Shown here one piece after another: positions 1 to 13,400 of a DNA stretch of 64,000 nt (its first letter is position 1; each line of letters starts with the position of its first letter). The stretch comes from Neocallimastix lanati (nom. inval.) (lineage: Eukaryota > Neocallimastigomycota > Neocallimastigomycetes > Neocallimastigales > Neocallimastigaceae): positions 3,943,501-4,007,500 of the forward strand of contig JACVTC010000001.1 of assembly GCA_016946835.1 (NCBI GenBank), given 5' to 3'. A program made the position numbers and the translations under genes. The notes under the pieces are model-generated. The model had not been told where the DNA came from. It made no database searches and saw only the letters and a list, made by a program, of their open reading frames with translations.

Positions 1-345
1 AAATAAAATAAAATAAAATAAAATAAAATAAAATAAAATAAAATAAATAGTGAAGTAATATAAAGGAATAAAGTATTAATAAAAATAAAATAAAATAAAA
101 TAAAATAAAATAAAATAAAAAAATTATTTGAATTATAATAAAAATACAAGTATTAATAAAAATAAAATAAAATAAAACAAAATAAATATTTGAATTATAA
201 TAAAAATACAAGTACTAATAAAATAAAATAAATATGTGAATTATAATAAATTGCAAGTATCAATCGAAATAAAATAAAATAAAATAAAATAAAATAAATA
301 TGCAGTGAAATAATAATATATAATATGATAAAATAAAATAAATAA
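1..345. repeat. (TAAAA)n microsatellite with interspersed diverged units
   Basis: The stretch opens with nine or more TAAAA units and returns to the same pentamer at about 83-120, 160-180 and 262-297. Between these blocks a phrase containing GAATTATAATAAA and CAAGTA recurs at roughly 130, 193 and 237, so it is a decayed tandem repeat rather than plain simple sequence. The same pentamer dominates the repeats near 31.5 kb and 57.8 kb. No coding potential is seen. Confidence 0.85.
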
Positions 346-730
346 GATATTGATATGAAATTAATATAAAAACTGAATTTAGCAACAAATAAATTATATA
401 ATAAATAAATGATATAGCATATTCATATATATTAACATGAATTTTATTATAATTTTTACAGTATTTTAAATTAATGTAAATTATTATATTTCTATATAAT
501 AAACAAACTTTATAATTAGAAAATAGTATAAAAAGAAATATTATTAAATATTATTATTAAATAATTAAATGAATAAATTAATAAATAAATAAAAATTTTC
601 AGAATATGGCGAATGTAAATCATTATTTTTTTTGAAATATATCACATTTTAAATATTTTTAATAATTATTTTTTCAAAGAAATTATATGTGCCATTTTAT
701 TTTAATATTTAAATATTATATTCATAAATA

Positions 731-810
731 AAAATTTATAAAAAAAATAATATAAGCCACATTCCGAAATGAAAATTTATGTAAAAATATTTAAAGCCAC
801 ATTCCGAAAC
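731..810. repeat. Two tandem 40-bp units ending in CCACATTCCGAAA
   Basis: Positions 731-770 and 771-810 are two head-to-tail copies of one 40-bp unit, each ending in AGCCACATTCCGAAA, which stands out against the AT-rich flanks. Just to the right, at about 811-900, the minus strand reads as a short peptide resembling the linker at the start of element A's pol (a PxPIIT.A pattern). The pair therefore probably sits inside or beside the gag/pol relic that follows. Confidence 0.6.
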
Positions 811-2450
811 GCACCACCCCCGTTATTATTACCAATAGATAAATTAGTATTATGACTCATTGCTGACGTAATTATTGGGGTAGGTTGATCTTTTAAATTA
901 TTTATTGTATTATTCTTATTGATATAAAATGAAAATAAAAACTTTAATTATTAATAAATTATTTTATTAATAATTATATCATAAAAATAAATCAATTAAT
1001 CACTTGATTAATTATCATATGATTTATAAAATGATCCAGAAATAACGTGATAAAAGATAAATTTATGTAATATCATAAATTCTCTAAAAATACATAAAAT
1101 TAATGTAAACATAAAATTCATAACATAAATTTTATGTTATGTAAATATGTAAATAATTTATAAATTAATTAAGTTTTATTTTATTTTATTTTAATTATTT
1201 TATTTTATTATATTTTTATTATATTTTTATAATATTTTTATATTTTATATTTTATAATTATTTTATTATTTATATTATACTTTTAATAATATTTAACTAA
1301 ATATTTATTTCTTATTATTTTTAAATAGTTTATAATTAAAGAAAATTATATAAAGAATACATTTTTATATTTTAATTCTTTGCAATTCAAATAGTTAAAA
1401 TTATAATAATAAATTGCCAAAATAAATAAATTTTATTAGTAAAATTAGTTTAATGATATTTAATATGAATTTATAAAAATTATTAGTTATTTAAATAAAT
1501 TTAAATTAAAAAATAAATAAATAAATATTTAATAAGTAAATAAATAAATTTATATTATATTAATAAATTTCATAAACAAATTATATAACTTCTCCCAGTA
1601 AGAGACTGAACCAAGGCGTACTTTATCATTATCATATGGTTTAACTTTATTCATTTTTGGTTTTGATTTCCTTGTAGCCGCCGCCACAATTTCTGTGTTA
1701 AATGCATGTGCATGTGATTGTTCTTCTTGATTAGTAAATTTTTTTGTAAGCGTCATGTTGTTATTGTCACTATTGTTATTACTGGTCATTAATGAGTTAA
1801 TAGGTATTGTCGTCATAATAAAATTATTATTTTGATTGTCATTTATGTTATTATTATAATTTTGTTTATTGTCAAGATTATTATTGAAACTATTGTCATG
1901 GGTTTGTTTCATGGAAGTTGTCCTTCTCCCATTTACTGGTTTAAAGGAGTTTTAATTAATCCTTTTTCTTCCATGTCTGCCAATTGTTTGTAAGTATATG
2001 TACATTCGAAAGCTTTATGACCGTGCATGGTGCATTTATGACATATGATAGTTCCACTAGATGCATCATTGTGGTTTCTTCTTCTTGTACTATTATTCAT
2101 ATGATCATTAGAATTTCCATTAATCATATTATTATTATTGTTTATCATGTGAGAATTATTAACATCATAACTTGTCATATTATTATTGTTAAGGAATAGA
2201 TTATTAGAATTTCCTTTTACAGTAAAAGTAGAATTCCCCCTAGTATAGTTATTTTGATTATATCTGTTATATGATCTATTTTTAAAATTTCCAAACCGCA
2301 TTAATTGAGTATTATTTTTCATATTATAATTATTATTGTTATTATAATATCCATTATTATAGCCACTATATTGAGGGTTAGGTGTATTATATATATTATA
2401 GTTATCAATATTGGGACCCCAAAGTTTTGGTACATCGTTTCTTCTAGTTA
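810..2450 (-). pseudogene. Ty3/gypsy element G: gag relic (fossil)
   Basis: This is a broken copy of a Ty3/gypsy gag on the minus strand. The block at 1933-2322 ends in a CX2CX4HX4C zinc knuckle followed by a TYKQLADMEEKGL tail, almost the same as the end of element A's gag (TFKQLAEMEEKGL), so G belongs to the A/E/F lineage. Asparagine-rich sequence continues upstream to about 2440. The part at 1550-1912 is a second open block, and a short pol-like linker is recognisable near 810-900. The reading is interrupted several times and no protease, reverse transcriptase or integrase is visible. The L4 LTR sequence at 3242-3620 is probably its 5' LTR. Confidence 0.75.
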
Positions 2451-2769
2451 TTTTAATCTATTCCCTTGAATAATTAAACCTTAACTTTAATAAGTATTTA
2501 TTTTAAATTTAACTAAAATAATTATTTTCTAAGTATTCCTAACTTAGATTTATAAATTCCTAATTCTAATCTAATTAAAAGTACGTCTGTCTAAAAAAAA
2601 TCATTTTTATTTCATATTTATATATTTATTATTATTAAATCCTATTGGTTCAATTTATATATTATTTTTACTATCTTTATTATTATTTATATATAATTAT
2701 TATATAATTATTTCCTATTACTATTTATATTAAAAAATATATTTTTAATTCGGCACCGTACCACTGCTT

Positions 2770-3237
2770 TGATACGATATTTTATTTATGTATCTAAATT
2801 AATATTTATTTATGGGCAATGACAATAAGAAATTATGACAAAATAATATATTCTAATATTAAATAGAAATAACACATACAATAATACAAAATAAAGTAAT
2901 AAATATATCTTTTTAATGTTCTCTTTATTTATTATTAATTATTAATTATTACATCAATTATTATTATTATTATTCTCTTATATAAATATTATAATTAATT
3001 ATCTCAAATATATATAATATCTCTTTTAACTATATTAAAATAAAATATAAAAATAGCTATTTATGTGAATTAATTTATCATAAGTATAAACTTATAAATA
3101 AAAGAATTCTCCGTTTAATAATTATTATTCTAAAATCATATATATTATTATAAAATTATTGCTGACCAATAATATTTAAGTATTTCTTTAACCTAAAGAA
3201 TCTACCTAAATACCATTTTTATAGTGGTTACGTATCA
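2770..3237 (-). mobile_element. Solo LTR, family L4, TSD GCTT
   Basis: The segment starts TGATACG and ends CGTATCA and is flanked on both sides by GCTT (2766-2769 and 3238-3241), a 4-bp target duplication. A copy in inverse orientation lies at 32267-32730 with the same landmarks in reverse order, including a shared GGAGAATTCTTTTATTTATA stretch. Orientation is taken from its resemblance to the LTR of element E. It was inserted at the edge of the older L4-like LTR that follows. Confidence 0.85.
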
Positions 3238-3241
3238 GCTT

Positions 3242-3620
3242 TGACACAGAACATTTAAAATATTCCATATCGAATTATTAATTTAGTTGGTCGTTTCTCT
3301 AAGGAATTATGACACGATAATATATTCTAATAAATATAAGAAAATAATTTATAATAATAATGTTTTATAATAATTTTTTTATTCTTTATTTTTATTATTT
3401 TATCTTTACATATATAAATATTTATTATCATAATAATAGAATCATTAATAATATAATTTATCTATTTTAATTATGATAAAAGAATTAACCATGCTTTTAA
3501 AAATAATTATTTGAATAACTATATATAAATTATTTTAATTATTATAACCAATAATATTTATACAATATTTCTAACCTAAATTTCCTACCTAAATCTTATT
3601 TTTATAGTGGTACCGTATCA
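3242..3620 (-). mobile_element. Diverged L4-type LTR, probable 5' LTR of element G
   Basis: The sequence starts TGACACAG and ends GGTACCGTATCA. Its right part (CCTAAATTTC...ATAGTGGTACCGTATCA) parallels the ends of the L4 LTRs at 3237 and 59731. It lies upstream of the minus-strand gag relic, where a 5' LTR is expected. The solo L4 at 2770 was inserted exactly at its left edge, so the two are now adjacent. Confidence 0.6.
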
Positions 3621-3624
3621 TCTT

Positions 3625-4462
3625 TGTAAGAAATTAGACTTATTGTTATAAGTCTATATTTCTTAATCCTTAATAATTATAAAATAATTATTAAGTTTAC
3701 TTAATTTTATAAATTATTAATTATTAATAATGTAGCAAATTTTATTAAATTATGTATTAAATTTTACTAAATTTATTTTGTATTTATTTTCTATGTATTT
3801 CTATATTCATTTCTGTATTTAATTCTATATTTTTCTTAATTTTATTTTATTCGTAAGTTAATTCGGTTAAATTGTTAAAGTGTGAATTAATTTAACCGTT
3901 TAACTTACGTAATTTAGAACATCGGTTATTAAGGTTTTTCCATAAAAATGGTTTTACTTAATAATACGATAACCAATAAGTATAGATTATTGGTTGAAAT
4001 CTTTCCAGGTTTTTCTACTAATCTTTTACTGGAAAGTATTTTGTTAAGATTAGAAATTTCTTTATTTCTTTATTTTAAAGTATAAAAAGGACTCTTGAGT
4101 TTCCTTTTGAAAATCAAGAGTTATTATTATAAGAAATTGTAATAATAATAATAATAATAAATATTTATAATTTTTTTTAAATAAAATATTTAAATCTTAA
4201 ATAAAAAATTTTATAATAATTTTTAAAATAAAATTTATAATAAAAATATAAAATATTTTAATAATAAAACATATTAATAAATTATCATAAAACATATTTT
4301 TTTTTATTTTTCCTTTCATACTTAGTGTTTCTATGTATATTATAGTTTCTTATAATAAACTCTCTCTTAAGATAAGTATTTAAATTATTATTTTATTTTG
4401 TTCCAATTAATATTAATATTAATAGAGATAATAATTTCTATATTTTTGTAGAAATTATTACA
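3625..4462 (+). mobile_element. Solo LTR, family L2, TSD ATCTT
   Basis: An 838-bp LTR running TGTAAGAAAT...AAATTATTACA, flanked by ATCTT on both sides (3620-3624 and 4463-4467). It opens with a hairpin (TAAGAAATTAGACTTAT against ATAAGTCTATATTTCTTA). It then has a hairpin AACCAATAA/TTATTGGTT, stem CTTTCCAG/CTGGAAAG (4001-4008/4029-4036), and a loop segment CTAATCTT (4018-4025) complementary to AAGATTAG (4046-4053). A TATAAAAAGG box follows at 4081, then a CTCTTGA.../...TCAAGAG hairpin, an AATAAA signal near 4355 and a terminal hairpin. It was inserted beside the end of the L4-type LTR at 3620. Confidence 0.9.
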
Positions 4463-4467
4463 ATCTT

Positions 4468-6450
4468 GTTGAGGTTCATATTGGAAAAGGAGTGTGAACA
4501 TTAAATAAATAGATAAATTAACTAATTACTAAATTACACTAAAAGAAATTATTACTACACATTATAAATTTTATTTAAAGAACTATTATTAAAAATATTT
4601 ATTATTTATAAATTATATAATTATTTTATTGTTAGAAATACTTTATTAATATTAATATTTATTTTTATAACAATATGGGAAACCTTTTAATTATTACTAT
4701 TCCTAATTCATTTTTACTACTAATTCTTTTCTCAGAAAGGCCCCCTCATATAAAATATGGATCATACATTTATTTTATACTATTTAAATACATTATTAGA
4801 TCCAATCATTTAATTAATAAATTACATAAATTTAATATTTAAAATTATAAAATATAATTAATATAAAAATTATTAATTTAGAATATAAGAAAATTATTAA
4901 TAGTAAAGAATATAATAATATATTTTTATATAATAAATTATTAAGAATTTAATTAAAAATATCATTATTATTTCATTCTTTATCAATCTTGGTATGGATC
5001 ATATAGTTTTAGGAATATAATAATAATTAACACAAATAAAAAAATTACAATAAAAATAATCTTGTTTTAAAATCAATATTTATTTATTTAAATTTATAAA
5101 AGAAAAATAATAATAATATAATTATTTATTTAATAAAAAGAAAGTTATTGATTATATTTTATTTCACAAAAAAATTACATGCATTTATATTTTTTTATCA
5201 AATTAAAATTTGTAAAGCCTAACTATTTTTTTAATAAATTAATTACTAATTATTTTTATAAATAAAACATTTAAATTGAAATTGAATTATTATTTTAATT
5301 AATAATATTATTGTTATAAATAGTAGTTATATATTATTGAATTACTAATTATTTAATAATAGTTTAATATTAATATATATAAAATAAAAATAAAGAGATT
5401 ATACAGAATATTTTAATTGTGGTTTAGTTAAATTTAGTAATTAAAAATAAATTTAAATTGATTATGAAAATTTTAATAACTAATTAAATAGATTTGATTA
5501 TTTTCAATATAACATATTACAAAAGAAACATAATATTAATATATTAAGTGGGCAAGGACAATATTCTTGGCTAAAGATTTTTAATACATTATAATGGAAT
5601 CGGATCGATAATTCAAAAAGGAATTATAAGTTTATTGGTGATTTATTAACTTAAAATTTCTATTTAGTAATATTTGAAAAATATTGGAAAGTTCCAATTA
5701 TATAGAATAGAATAATTTATAAGGTTAGAATAATTTATATTATTCTAGCACAATTAGTATTATTTGTTCATTCTGTATTAATCTTGATATGGGCACAGAT
5801 CACACACAATATTTTAAAAACACATTATTAAATATTATAAATAAATTTTTATTAGTTTAAAAGTATTTTATAAATTTTTATTTTATTTTTTTTTTCGTCC
5901 TTTTTCAAAAGAAAGAAAATTTCTTCCTTTTATAGTTTTTTACATGAATCTTGAATTGAACATTAACATATATATTTATTTATATTATTCTATTATGAAT
6001 GTTATTTTAATATTAATATATTTTAAAATTAACCTATTCTAAAGTATCTATTTTAAAATATAGTTGTATAATTATTAATGATTTATTTATATATAAAAAT
6101 TTAACTATCTATTCTAATAATATTTAAATTTATCAATTAATATATAATTTAGTATTCTTGTAAATTATTAATATCATATTCTCATAAAGTTTATTATTGT
6201 AAAAAGAATACAGAAAATAATAATCTATTTTAGAGAAAACAATAAAAATAATAGTTAGTACTGTCAATCGATTTAATTTTATTCAGAATTAAATATTTCT
6301 GTATTTATTTTATTAAAAACAATTTAAAGATAATTATTTTTTATTATAAATAATTTTATTATAAATAAATTTTTTTTTTTTTATTTTAATTAATTTAATT
6401 TTAAATAATTTCATTATTATAAACATTTTTTATTTTTTCCTTTTTATCAT
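4468..6450. other. Gene-free, AT-rich stretch with decayed repeats
   Basis: No credible coding region is seen. A phrase built on TATGGATCATA or a close variant recurs near 4757, 4991 and 5785, twice after an ATCTTGRTATGG-type sequence, which suggests worn LTR fragments. A CCCCCTCATAT patch lies at 4741-4750, and a T-run sits near 6368. The left edge (TTGTTGAGGTTCATATTGG) partly resembles the possible primer-binding sequence near 32750. Confidence 0.5.
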
Positions 6451-7175
6451 TGTTGAAATTACAACTGAATTAAATTTCAATTTCAATTAAAATTATTAAA
6501 AACAAAATAATTAATAAAAATTTATAATTCATTAATTATTCTTTAAATTTTATTTATTTTATAATATTATAAGTTATTTGATCATCTTAGGACCAGCTTA
6601 GGCCTACTGATTCTAATGATATCATATTAAACTTAAATATTATTAATAAATAAAATATTTATTAACATGAATCATTTGGTCATGTCATCCTTGATTCATA
6701 AATTAATGTTTATGTATTAATTTATGTTATATTGATTTAATTAATTATTAATTATTAATTACTATATTAAATATTTAAATTTAATATAATATTATATATA
6801 TTAGCTAATATATTAGATTAAAAAATATAATTTATTTATATTAAACATATTCTTATACTAAATATTATTATTATCAACTTTATATTATTATTATCAATAT
6901 TCTCAAACCTACAAAGTATAAAAAGAAAATTCAAATTTATCTTTTTGTTCTTTGTAAGGTTATAGTTAACCTATTATAATATAACTATATATTTTTATTA
7001 ATAAATAAAAATTTTTATCATATCAAACCAATTATTAGTTTTAATTAAGTGTTAAATTAACAAATTTAACTTTATAACTCTTTTATTTTAGTAATTTACT
7101 TATATCTATATAGTTATATTATATAGATATATCAACCTGATTCCTCGTTAAATTCAATCTGTTTACTTTTTAACA
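6451..7175 (+). mobile_element. Solo LTR, family L1, TSD ATCAT
   Basis: A 725-bp LTR running TGTTGAAATTACAACTG...ACTTTTTAACA, with ATCAT on both sides (6446-6450 and 7176-7180). It matches the 3' LTR of element C (43123-43857) almost base for base over its length, differing mainly by a small length change near the left end and scattered substitutions. It carries a TATAAAAAG box near 6918. A short inverted repeat near its right end (TATATCTATATA / TATATAGATATA) is also involved in the palindrome at 37431. The near-identity implies that L1 elements moved recently. Confidence 0.93.
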
Positions 7176-7229
7176 ATCATTTGTATATATATGCTTATTT
7201 GAAGCAAATAAGTTAGTTCCGGATCAATC

Positions 7230-8205
7230 TGTAAGAAATAATAATTATTTACTAATAAATAATTATTATTTCTTAGTCTTTATAATTATTGATAATAATT
7301 ATAAATTTATTTAAATTATAATTAATTCATACATTGAGATATTATTATCAAATTTATTATAATTGTAATTATTCATACACTTTAATAATATTAGAAAATT
7401 TATTTAAATAATTATTATATGTACACTTATTAATATTATTAATTTTATTTAGTTATTCATTTAATTATCAAGTTAATGTAAACATTAGTTTTATTTATTT
7501 TTTACATTGTACATTTAAAAGAACAGTTAATAAGTTTCTGTATTTTTTATAATTCTGTATTCTAGTTTAAAGATAGTTTTATGTTAATAAGTTTAGATTA
7601 GATTTTAAAAATAATATTTAGAAAAATAGAATAATTTAGATCATTCCGGTTATTATTGATTTTTCCTTTTATTTGATGATCTATATTAAAATTTAGAAAA
7701 TCGATATATTAAGTTTTTATCCAAAAATAAAATAATATATTTGGTTTTACTTAATATAAACGATGATCGATATGAATAGAATATCGATCAAAAAACTTAT
7801 CTAGTTTTTTCTTCTAATCTTTTTCTAAATAAGATATTTTTTAAGATTAGAAAACCCTTTTTATTTAACCTTATTTCCAAAAAAAAAAATATAAACAAGG
7901 CTCTTGATTTCCCTTTAAGAAATCAAGAGTTATTATTATAAAAATATAGTTATAATAAGAGCAATTTTATATTTTAAACTTTAATAAATTAATAAAACAT
8001 TTTATTCAAAAACATATTTTCTAAAACCAAATTTTTTCAAATATTCCTTCTTCTACTTTTTGTGTTGTTATTATAATTAATTTTATAATAAACTCTCTTT
8101 TTAGGTAAAATTTTTATTTTTATTTTATTTCTCAACTTAATGAATTAGTCATTAAGTTGAAGTTAATAATCATATTTAGTAATAGAACTTAGTATGATTA
8201 TTACA
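7230..8205 (+). mobile_element. Solo LTR, family L2, TSD CAATC
   Basis: A 976-bp LTR running TGTAAGAAATAATAATT...GATTATTACA, flanked by CAATC on both sides (7225-7229 and 8206-8210). The first 46 bases fold into a 20-bp hairpin. Internal structures: TGATCGATAT/ATATCGATCA (7764/7781), stem CTTATCTAG/CTAAATAAG (7796/7825), loop CTAATCTT (7814) with AAGATTAG (7843), hairpin CTCTTGATTTCC/GAAATCAAGAG near 7902, AATAAACTCTC near 8090, and end hairpins. It is the closest relative of the L2 LTR at 36532 that hosts element C. Confidence 0.92.
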
Positions 8206-8539
8206 CAATCTTTATAAAATATTTTTAATATAAAATTATTATTAATAATTTAAAATTAATATTGTAAAATTATTATTCTTTATCATTGTATTAATTAATA
8301 ATATTAAAATAATTAAACATTAATATTTTTTATATTTGTTAAAATTCATTTGATAATTAAATGTTAAGTTTTAATTTAAATAATTGTTACATTAATATAA
8401 TTTTAAACAAATCTAATATAAATTATAGAATTATAATTTAGAAATAATTATAAAATTATATTAAAAATCATAATGTAACAAATCAAATGAAAAAAGAATA
8501 ATTAATATTTAAAAAATTAATTAAAATAAAACAATGTCA

Positions 8540-9010
8540 TGTATAATTGACATTGTTTAAATAAAACAAATGTTAATTGAAGTTTTCCGATTGGAAAATA
8601 TCGGTTTTTATTCAATTAACATATGATCAATTTTATTAATAATTGATCATTAAACTTTTTAGGTTTTTCTCCCAAATCTTTTCCTAAAAAGTTATTCATT
8701 AAGATTTGGAACTTTACTATAAATAATTCTTGATTTTCTTTATTTTGAAAATCAAGAGTTATTATTATAAGAATATAATTATAATAATAAACAAAATAAA
8801 TTTTTAGTTTTTTTTTTAATAACAAAAATCTTAATAAAAATTATTTTTAATAAAAAATATTTTAATAAAAATTTTATTTGAACTAATCTCTTATAATAAA
8901 CTCCTACCCTATTTTAAGTTTCGTTAAGTATTTTCTTTTTTTTTTAATTTCTCGATTAATATTAGTATTAATTGTTGTTAAGATTATATTTGGTTTTGAT
9001 ATAACTTGGT
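8540..9010 (+). mobile_element. Diverged L2-type LTR fragment
   Basis: The L2 structural core is present: ATGATCAATT/AATTGATCAT (8623/8641), stem ACTTTTTAGG/CCTAAAAAGT (8654/8683), loop CAAATCTT (8673) with AAGATTTG (8701), then TTCTTGATTTTC/GAAAATCAAGAG near 8730 and ATAATAAACTCC near 8896. The primary sequence differs from the other copies, but every pairing survives. The true ends are not clear; the left edge may start near 8215 and the right may reach the hairpin at 9500-9537. Confidence 0.7.
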
Positions 9011-9546
9011 TGGAATGCTATAAACTAATAACTTCCTTATGATAATTAAATTTTATTTTATCAGTATTATTATAGAATTTTATTATATTTTTATTTTATT
9101 ATTTTATTTGATTTTATTTAATAATATTTTTAATGAATGAAGTTATCAGATTATTAAAATATTAATAATCTTACGAAGATTATTTAAAACATTTAATTCA
9201 CTATTCTTTTATACATAAAAATAAACAATTAAAAAGTTATATAATAATAAATAAAATAATAAACAATAGTTTAAAAAGTTAGATAATAATAAATAAAAAA
9301 TAAACAATTAATTATACTTTAAAAAGTATAAATTATATTCAACAATTTTATTATTATTATTATTATTTAATAATAATAAATAATATATATTTATATTGTA
9401 AAAGGATTTTGAGGCGTATGATCATACTAAATAATGATTAATTTGTTATGGTAATGAGGCTTATATAGCTCATCGAGTTATATCCTTTACAATTGTAGAA
9501 AAGAATTAAATTTAATTAAGTTTAAATTTAATTCTTTACAATCTTG
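9011..9546. other. Gene-free stretch with a 16-bp perfect hairpin
   Basis: No coding region is seen. A perfect inverted repeat with 16-bp arms and a 6-base loop lies at 9500-9537 and is followed by TTTACAATCTT. This resembles the hairpin-plus-TTACA ends of L2 LTRs, so it may be the right end of the decayed L2 copy to its left. Element A starts immediately after. Confidence 0.5.
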
Positions 9547-10081
9547 TGATACAATTAATTTAAAAAGTATCATAAAATATGGGAAAAGCAAGAGGGAATT
9601 AATCAAGAAATATCGTATTTATGAAATAGTATAATAATTATTATATATTTATATAATACACTCAAATTATTATTTTAGAATATAATGTTCATTTTATTAT
9701 GTTTATTTATTAAAATTATTCACTTTATTATATTTATTTATTAAAATAATTATTCACTATTATTCATTCTCAATTAATACATTTCAATAAAAATAAAAAC
9801 ACAACATTTTTCTTTATAATTAAAACTTCCTAATTTTTATCTTATTATTCTCTATATTATTATTATTTAAAATTTGTACTTATTATATAATTAATTATAT
9901 TATATATATTTTTTATAATAAACTTATATTAATAATAAAATAATAAAATAATTTTATAATATTATATCTTATTAAATGTTAATTTTAACTTATTTAGAAA
10001 ATATTAATAATAAAATTATTTACAATAATATTTAAAATAATAATTATATCACTTTACATTCTTATTAAATATCTCGTATTA
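9547..10081 (-). mobile_element. 3' LTR of element A (family L4)
   Basis: A 535-bp direct repeat of 17826-18360. Because the element reads right to left, this is the 3' LTR. A purine-rich tract on the minus strand (AAAGAAGGGGCGTTC, about 10082-10097) abuts it, as expected for plus-strand priming. Confidence 0.9.
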
Positions 10082-10099
10082 GAACGCCCCTTCTTTAGA

Positions 10100-10345
10100 C
10101 ATGACTTCGTCCCTTGAAGTCAAAATGGAAAAAAGTTAATATATATATTATTAAATATTTATAATAAAATTTTTTTTTTATAAATTTTTTTTTTTTTTTT
10201 TTTTATAAATTTTTTCCTATAATTTTTTTTTTTTTTTTATAAAATTTTTTATAATATTTTTTTTTTTTTTTTTTTTTAAAAAAATATATATATATTTTTT
10301 TATAATATTACTCTTATTATTATTATTATTATTATTATTATTTAA

Positions 10346-10409
<64 letters not shown>

Positions 10410-10430
10410 TTAATTTTGTTTCTTTAATCT
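10100..10430. repeat. T-rich tracts at the 3' end of element A
   Basis: This spacer between the pol end and the 3' LTR is nearly all A and T, with T-runs at about 10168-10176, 10189-10204, 10218-10238 and 10259-10277, an ATT repeat at 10316-10341 and an unbroken run of 54 T at 10350-10403. On the element's own strand these are poly(A) runs after pol, the same position as the poly(A) run after pol in element C (42555-42596). Confidence 0.8.
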
Positions 10431-13400
10431 TTAAATTCAATAAAGTTAGTAATATAAGGAATAACATTTTTTAAATGAATGTTTCTTTCTGCTATTTCGT
10501 TAGTTATTGGATCACAAACAGTGACTGTGTTAAATTGTTGTTTCACAATTTTTAAAGGTCCTAAAAAGTATGGATCCAATTTTCTTCTATTAAAATTTCT
10601 GATTAATACTAAATCTCCAGGTCTAAAAGAACTTCGGAGTCGTTTTATTTGTTTCCTTCTATCACTCCATAATTTATTTGCTGTTTCTATATTTTCTATT
10701 GCTTCCTTTATCCATTGATTATGATTTATGAATTTCCTAATATAATATTCTTATTCAGTTTCCTCAGGAAGTCTTTCATCCATATTAATAGTAAGTCCAA
10801 ATGGTTGTAAGTCTCTTCTACCGTATAGTAATTCGAAACTACTATACTTAGTCACTTCATTTCTACACGTCCTAAGTGCCCATAATGCACTTGGTAGAAG
10901 ATCATCCCATTCCTTGTCATTACTTCCTAGAATTCTTAAGTATTTAGAGATTTCCCGGTTACGATTTTATACCTCACCATTTGACGCAGGATGATATGTA
11001 CTAATATAATGTACATAAACATCATTCAAATCTAAAAAAGCCTTGGTTTTATTCGCAACAAATTGTGGTCCATTATCTGTTATTAGTAATTCAGGAATTC
11101 CATGTCGTGCAAATACATTTGTGAGAAATCTAATAACATCTTCTGATTCCGTTTTTTTCAATGGCTCCGCTTCTACCCATTTGGTTAGGTAATCTACTAA
11201 AACTATTATATATCGGTTTCCACGCTTTGTTCTGTATAATGGTCCAATTAAATCTAATCCAACTCTAGAAAATGGTAGACCAGGTGGAGTAGCCAAATCT
11301 TCAGGATAGCTATTCGTTGGCTGAGGTTTGCAAGTTTGGCAATTATGACAACATTTAATAAATAATTTGATATCTTTGATCATACCTTTCCAGTAAAAAT
11401 CTCTTCTCAGCCTATGATAGGTTTTATAAATGCCCTCATGTCCTATAGTATGAGCTGCATTTATTAATTTCCATTTTTCTTCTTGATTGTTGATAACTTT
11501 CCTTAATATATTATTTTGTTTATAATATAGAATATTATCTATTTTAACAAATTTTTGATTAATATAATTTTCTAAAAATCTATTTAAACAATTTTCATGG
11601 TCCACAACATTATTGTTATTATTGCCATCAACCTTATTATTGTTATTATTAATATTAACATTACTATTATAAGGATCATTAATATTAATACATATATTAT
11701 TAATTTCTTCTTTTTTATTTTTATTATTATTTTCTAAAATTTTATATTCTTCAATTTTTTTATTTAGTCTTCTTGTATTATTAATTCTATGAATAATATT
11801 ATTATTTTTATCTTCATTATTTAGATTTTTATTGACATCCTTATTTTCATTATTTAAATTTTTATTTTTATTTTTATTTTCATTATCCTTAATATTGATT
11901 TTATTTTTGACTTTATTGTTATTTTCCTTAATAATAAATTTATTTTTATTATTTTTGAAAATGAGTTTATTAATGTTTTCATTAATAATATTTTTATTAT
12001 TTTCATTTGCAATAATTGTAATTTTGCTTTTATCTTTAATATTATCTCCATTATTTATTAACTTTTCTTTTAAATCATTTTTATATTTTCCAACGTTATT
12101 AGTTTCTTTGTTTTGTTTATTAAATAACCCCTCCCCCTCCTTAAAATTGTTATTAATATTATTAATATTTAAAGAATTTTTATTGTCATTGATATTAATT
12201 TTATAATCTTTTTTAACAGACATTCTAGATAAGGCATCAGCAACTACGTTTTTCTTACCTTCTTCATATTTAACATTAATTTTTAAAGTACTAAATTCTG
12301 TTATCCATCTTACATGGCGACTGGAAGTAGGTTCCTTATTATTAAAGATATAAATTAATGGTTTGTGGTCAGTAAAAAGAATAGTTTCAAAGTTATTTCC
12401 TGTAAGAAAAGGTTTAAATTTTTTTACACAATAAAAAGCAGCTAGACCTTCAAGTTCTGTTATACTATAGTTGTTTTCAGCATTGGATAGAGTTCTACTT
12501 TCATAATATAAGGGTTTTTCAACGTTATTATCATCAAGTTGTAAAAGTAGTCCTCCAATACCCGCTTTTGATGCATCAGTACGAATTATAAATGGTTTAT
12601 TAAAATTAGGAGGTGATAAAATTGGAGCTTTAACTAGCTGAGTTTTTAAATATTCAAAGGCTATGTTACATTCAGTAGACCAAATAAAAGGAGTATCTTT
12701 CTTAGTTAGTTCATATAAGGGTTTAGCAATTTGAGCAAAATTACTAATAAATTTCCGGTAGTACCCAATTGCTCCAAGAAATGAACGTAATTGTTTAATA
12801 TTAGTAAGAGGTAACCAATTAGTAATTATTTCAATTTTAGAAATCATAGGTTTAATGCCTTTAGTTGATAAAGTATGGCCTAATAAATCTACTTCTTCTT
12901 GAAAGAAGTGGCATTTTTCGAAACTGACTTTGAGTCCATTATTATTAAGAATTTGGAATACTTTTTCAATGTCTTTTACGTGTTGTTCCAACGAACTAGA
13001 ATAAATAACTAAATCATCAATATAGATAAAAACACATACACCAATTAGATCAAAGAAAATTCTATTCATCTCCCTTTGGAAGGTTGCGGGAGCATTACAA
13101 AGACCAAACGGCATGACTTCAAAATTAAAATTGCCATACAAAGTAGTAAAACAAGTAATATCTTTATCATCAGGATGCATCGGAATTTGATGATATCCTG
13201 AAAATAAGTCAATCGTAGATAATATTGTGGTATCACCACTGATATAATAAAGTATGTCATCAATAAGAGGAAGAGCATATGCATCCTTTAAAGTACAGTT
13301 ATTAATCTTCCTATAATCAACACACATTCTAACTTGTCCATTTTTCTTCGGAACAAGTACAACGGGGGAAGACCACGGAGAACTAGAAGGTACTATTAAT

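Noticed and set aside
1984-2199. Plus-strand open frame opposite the gag relic
   Set aside because: It is the complement of the asparagine-rich minus-strand gag; no independent support.
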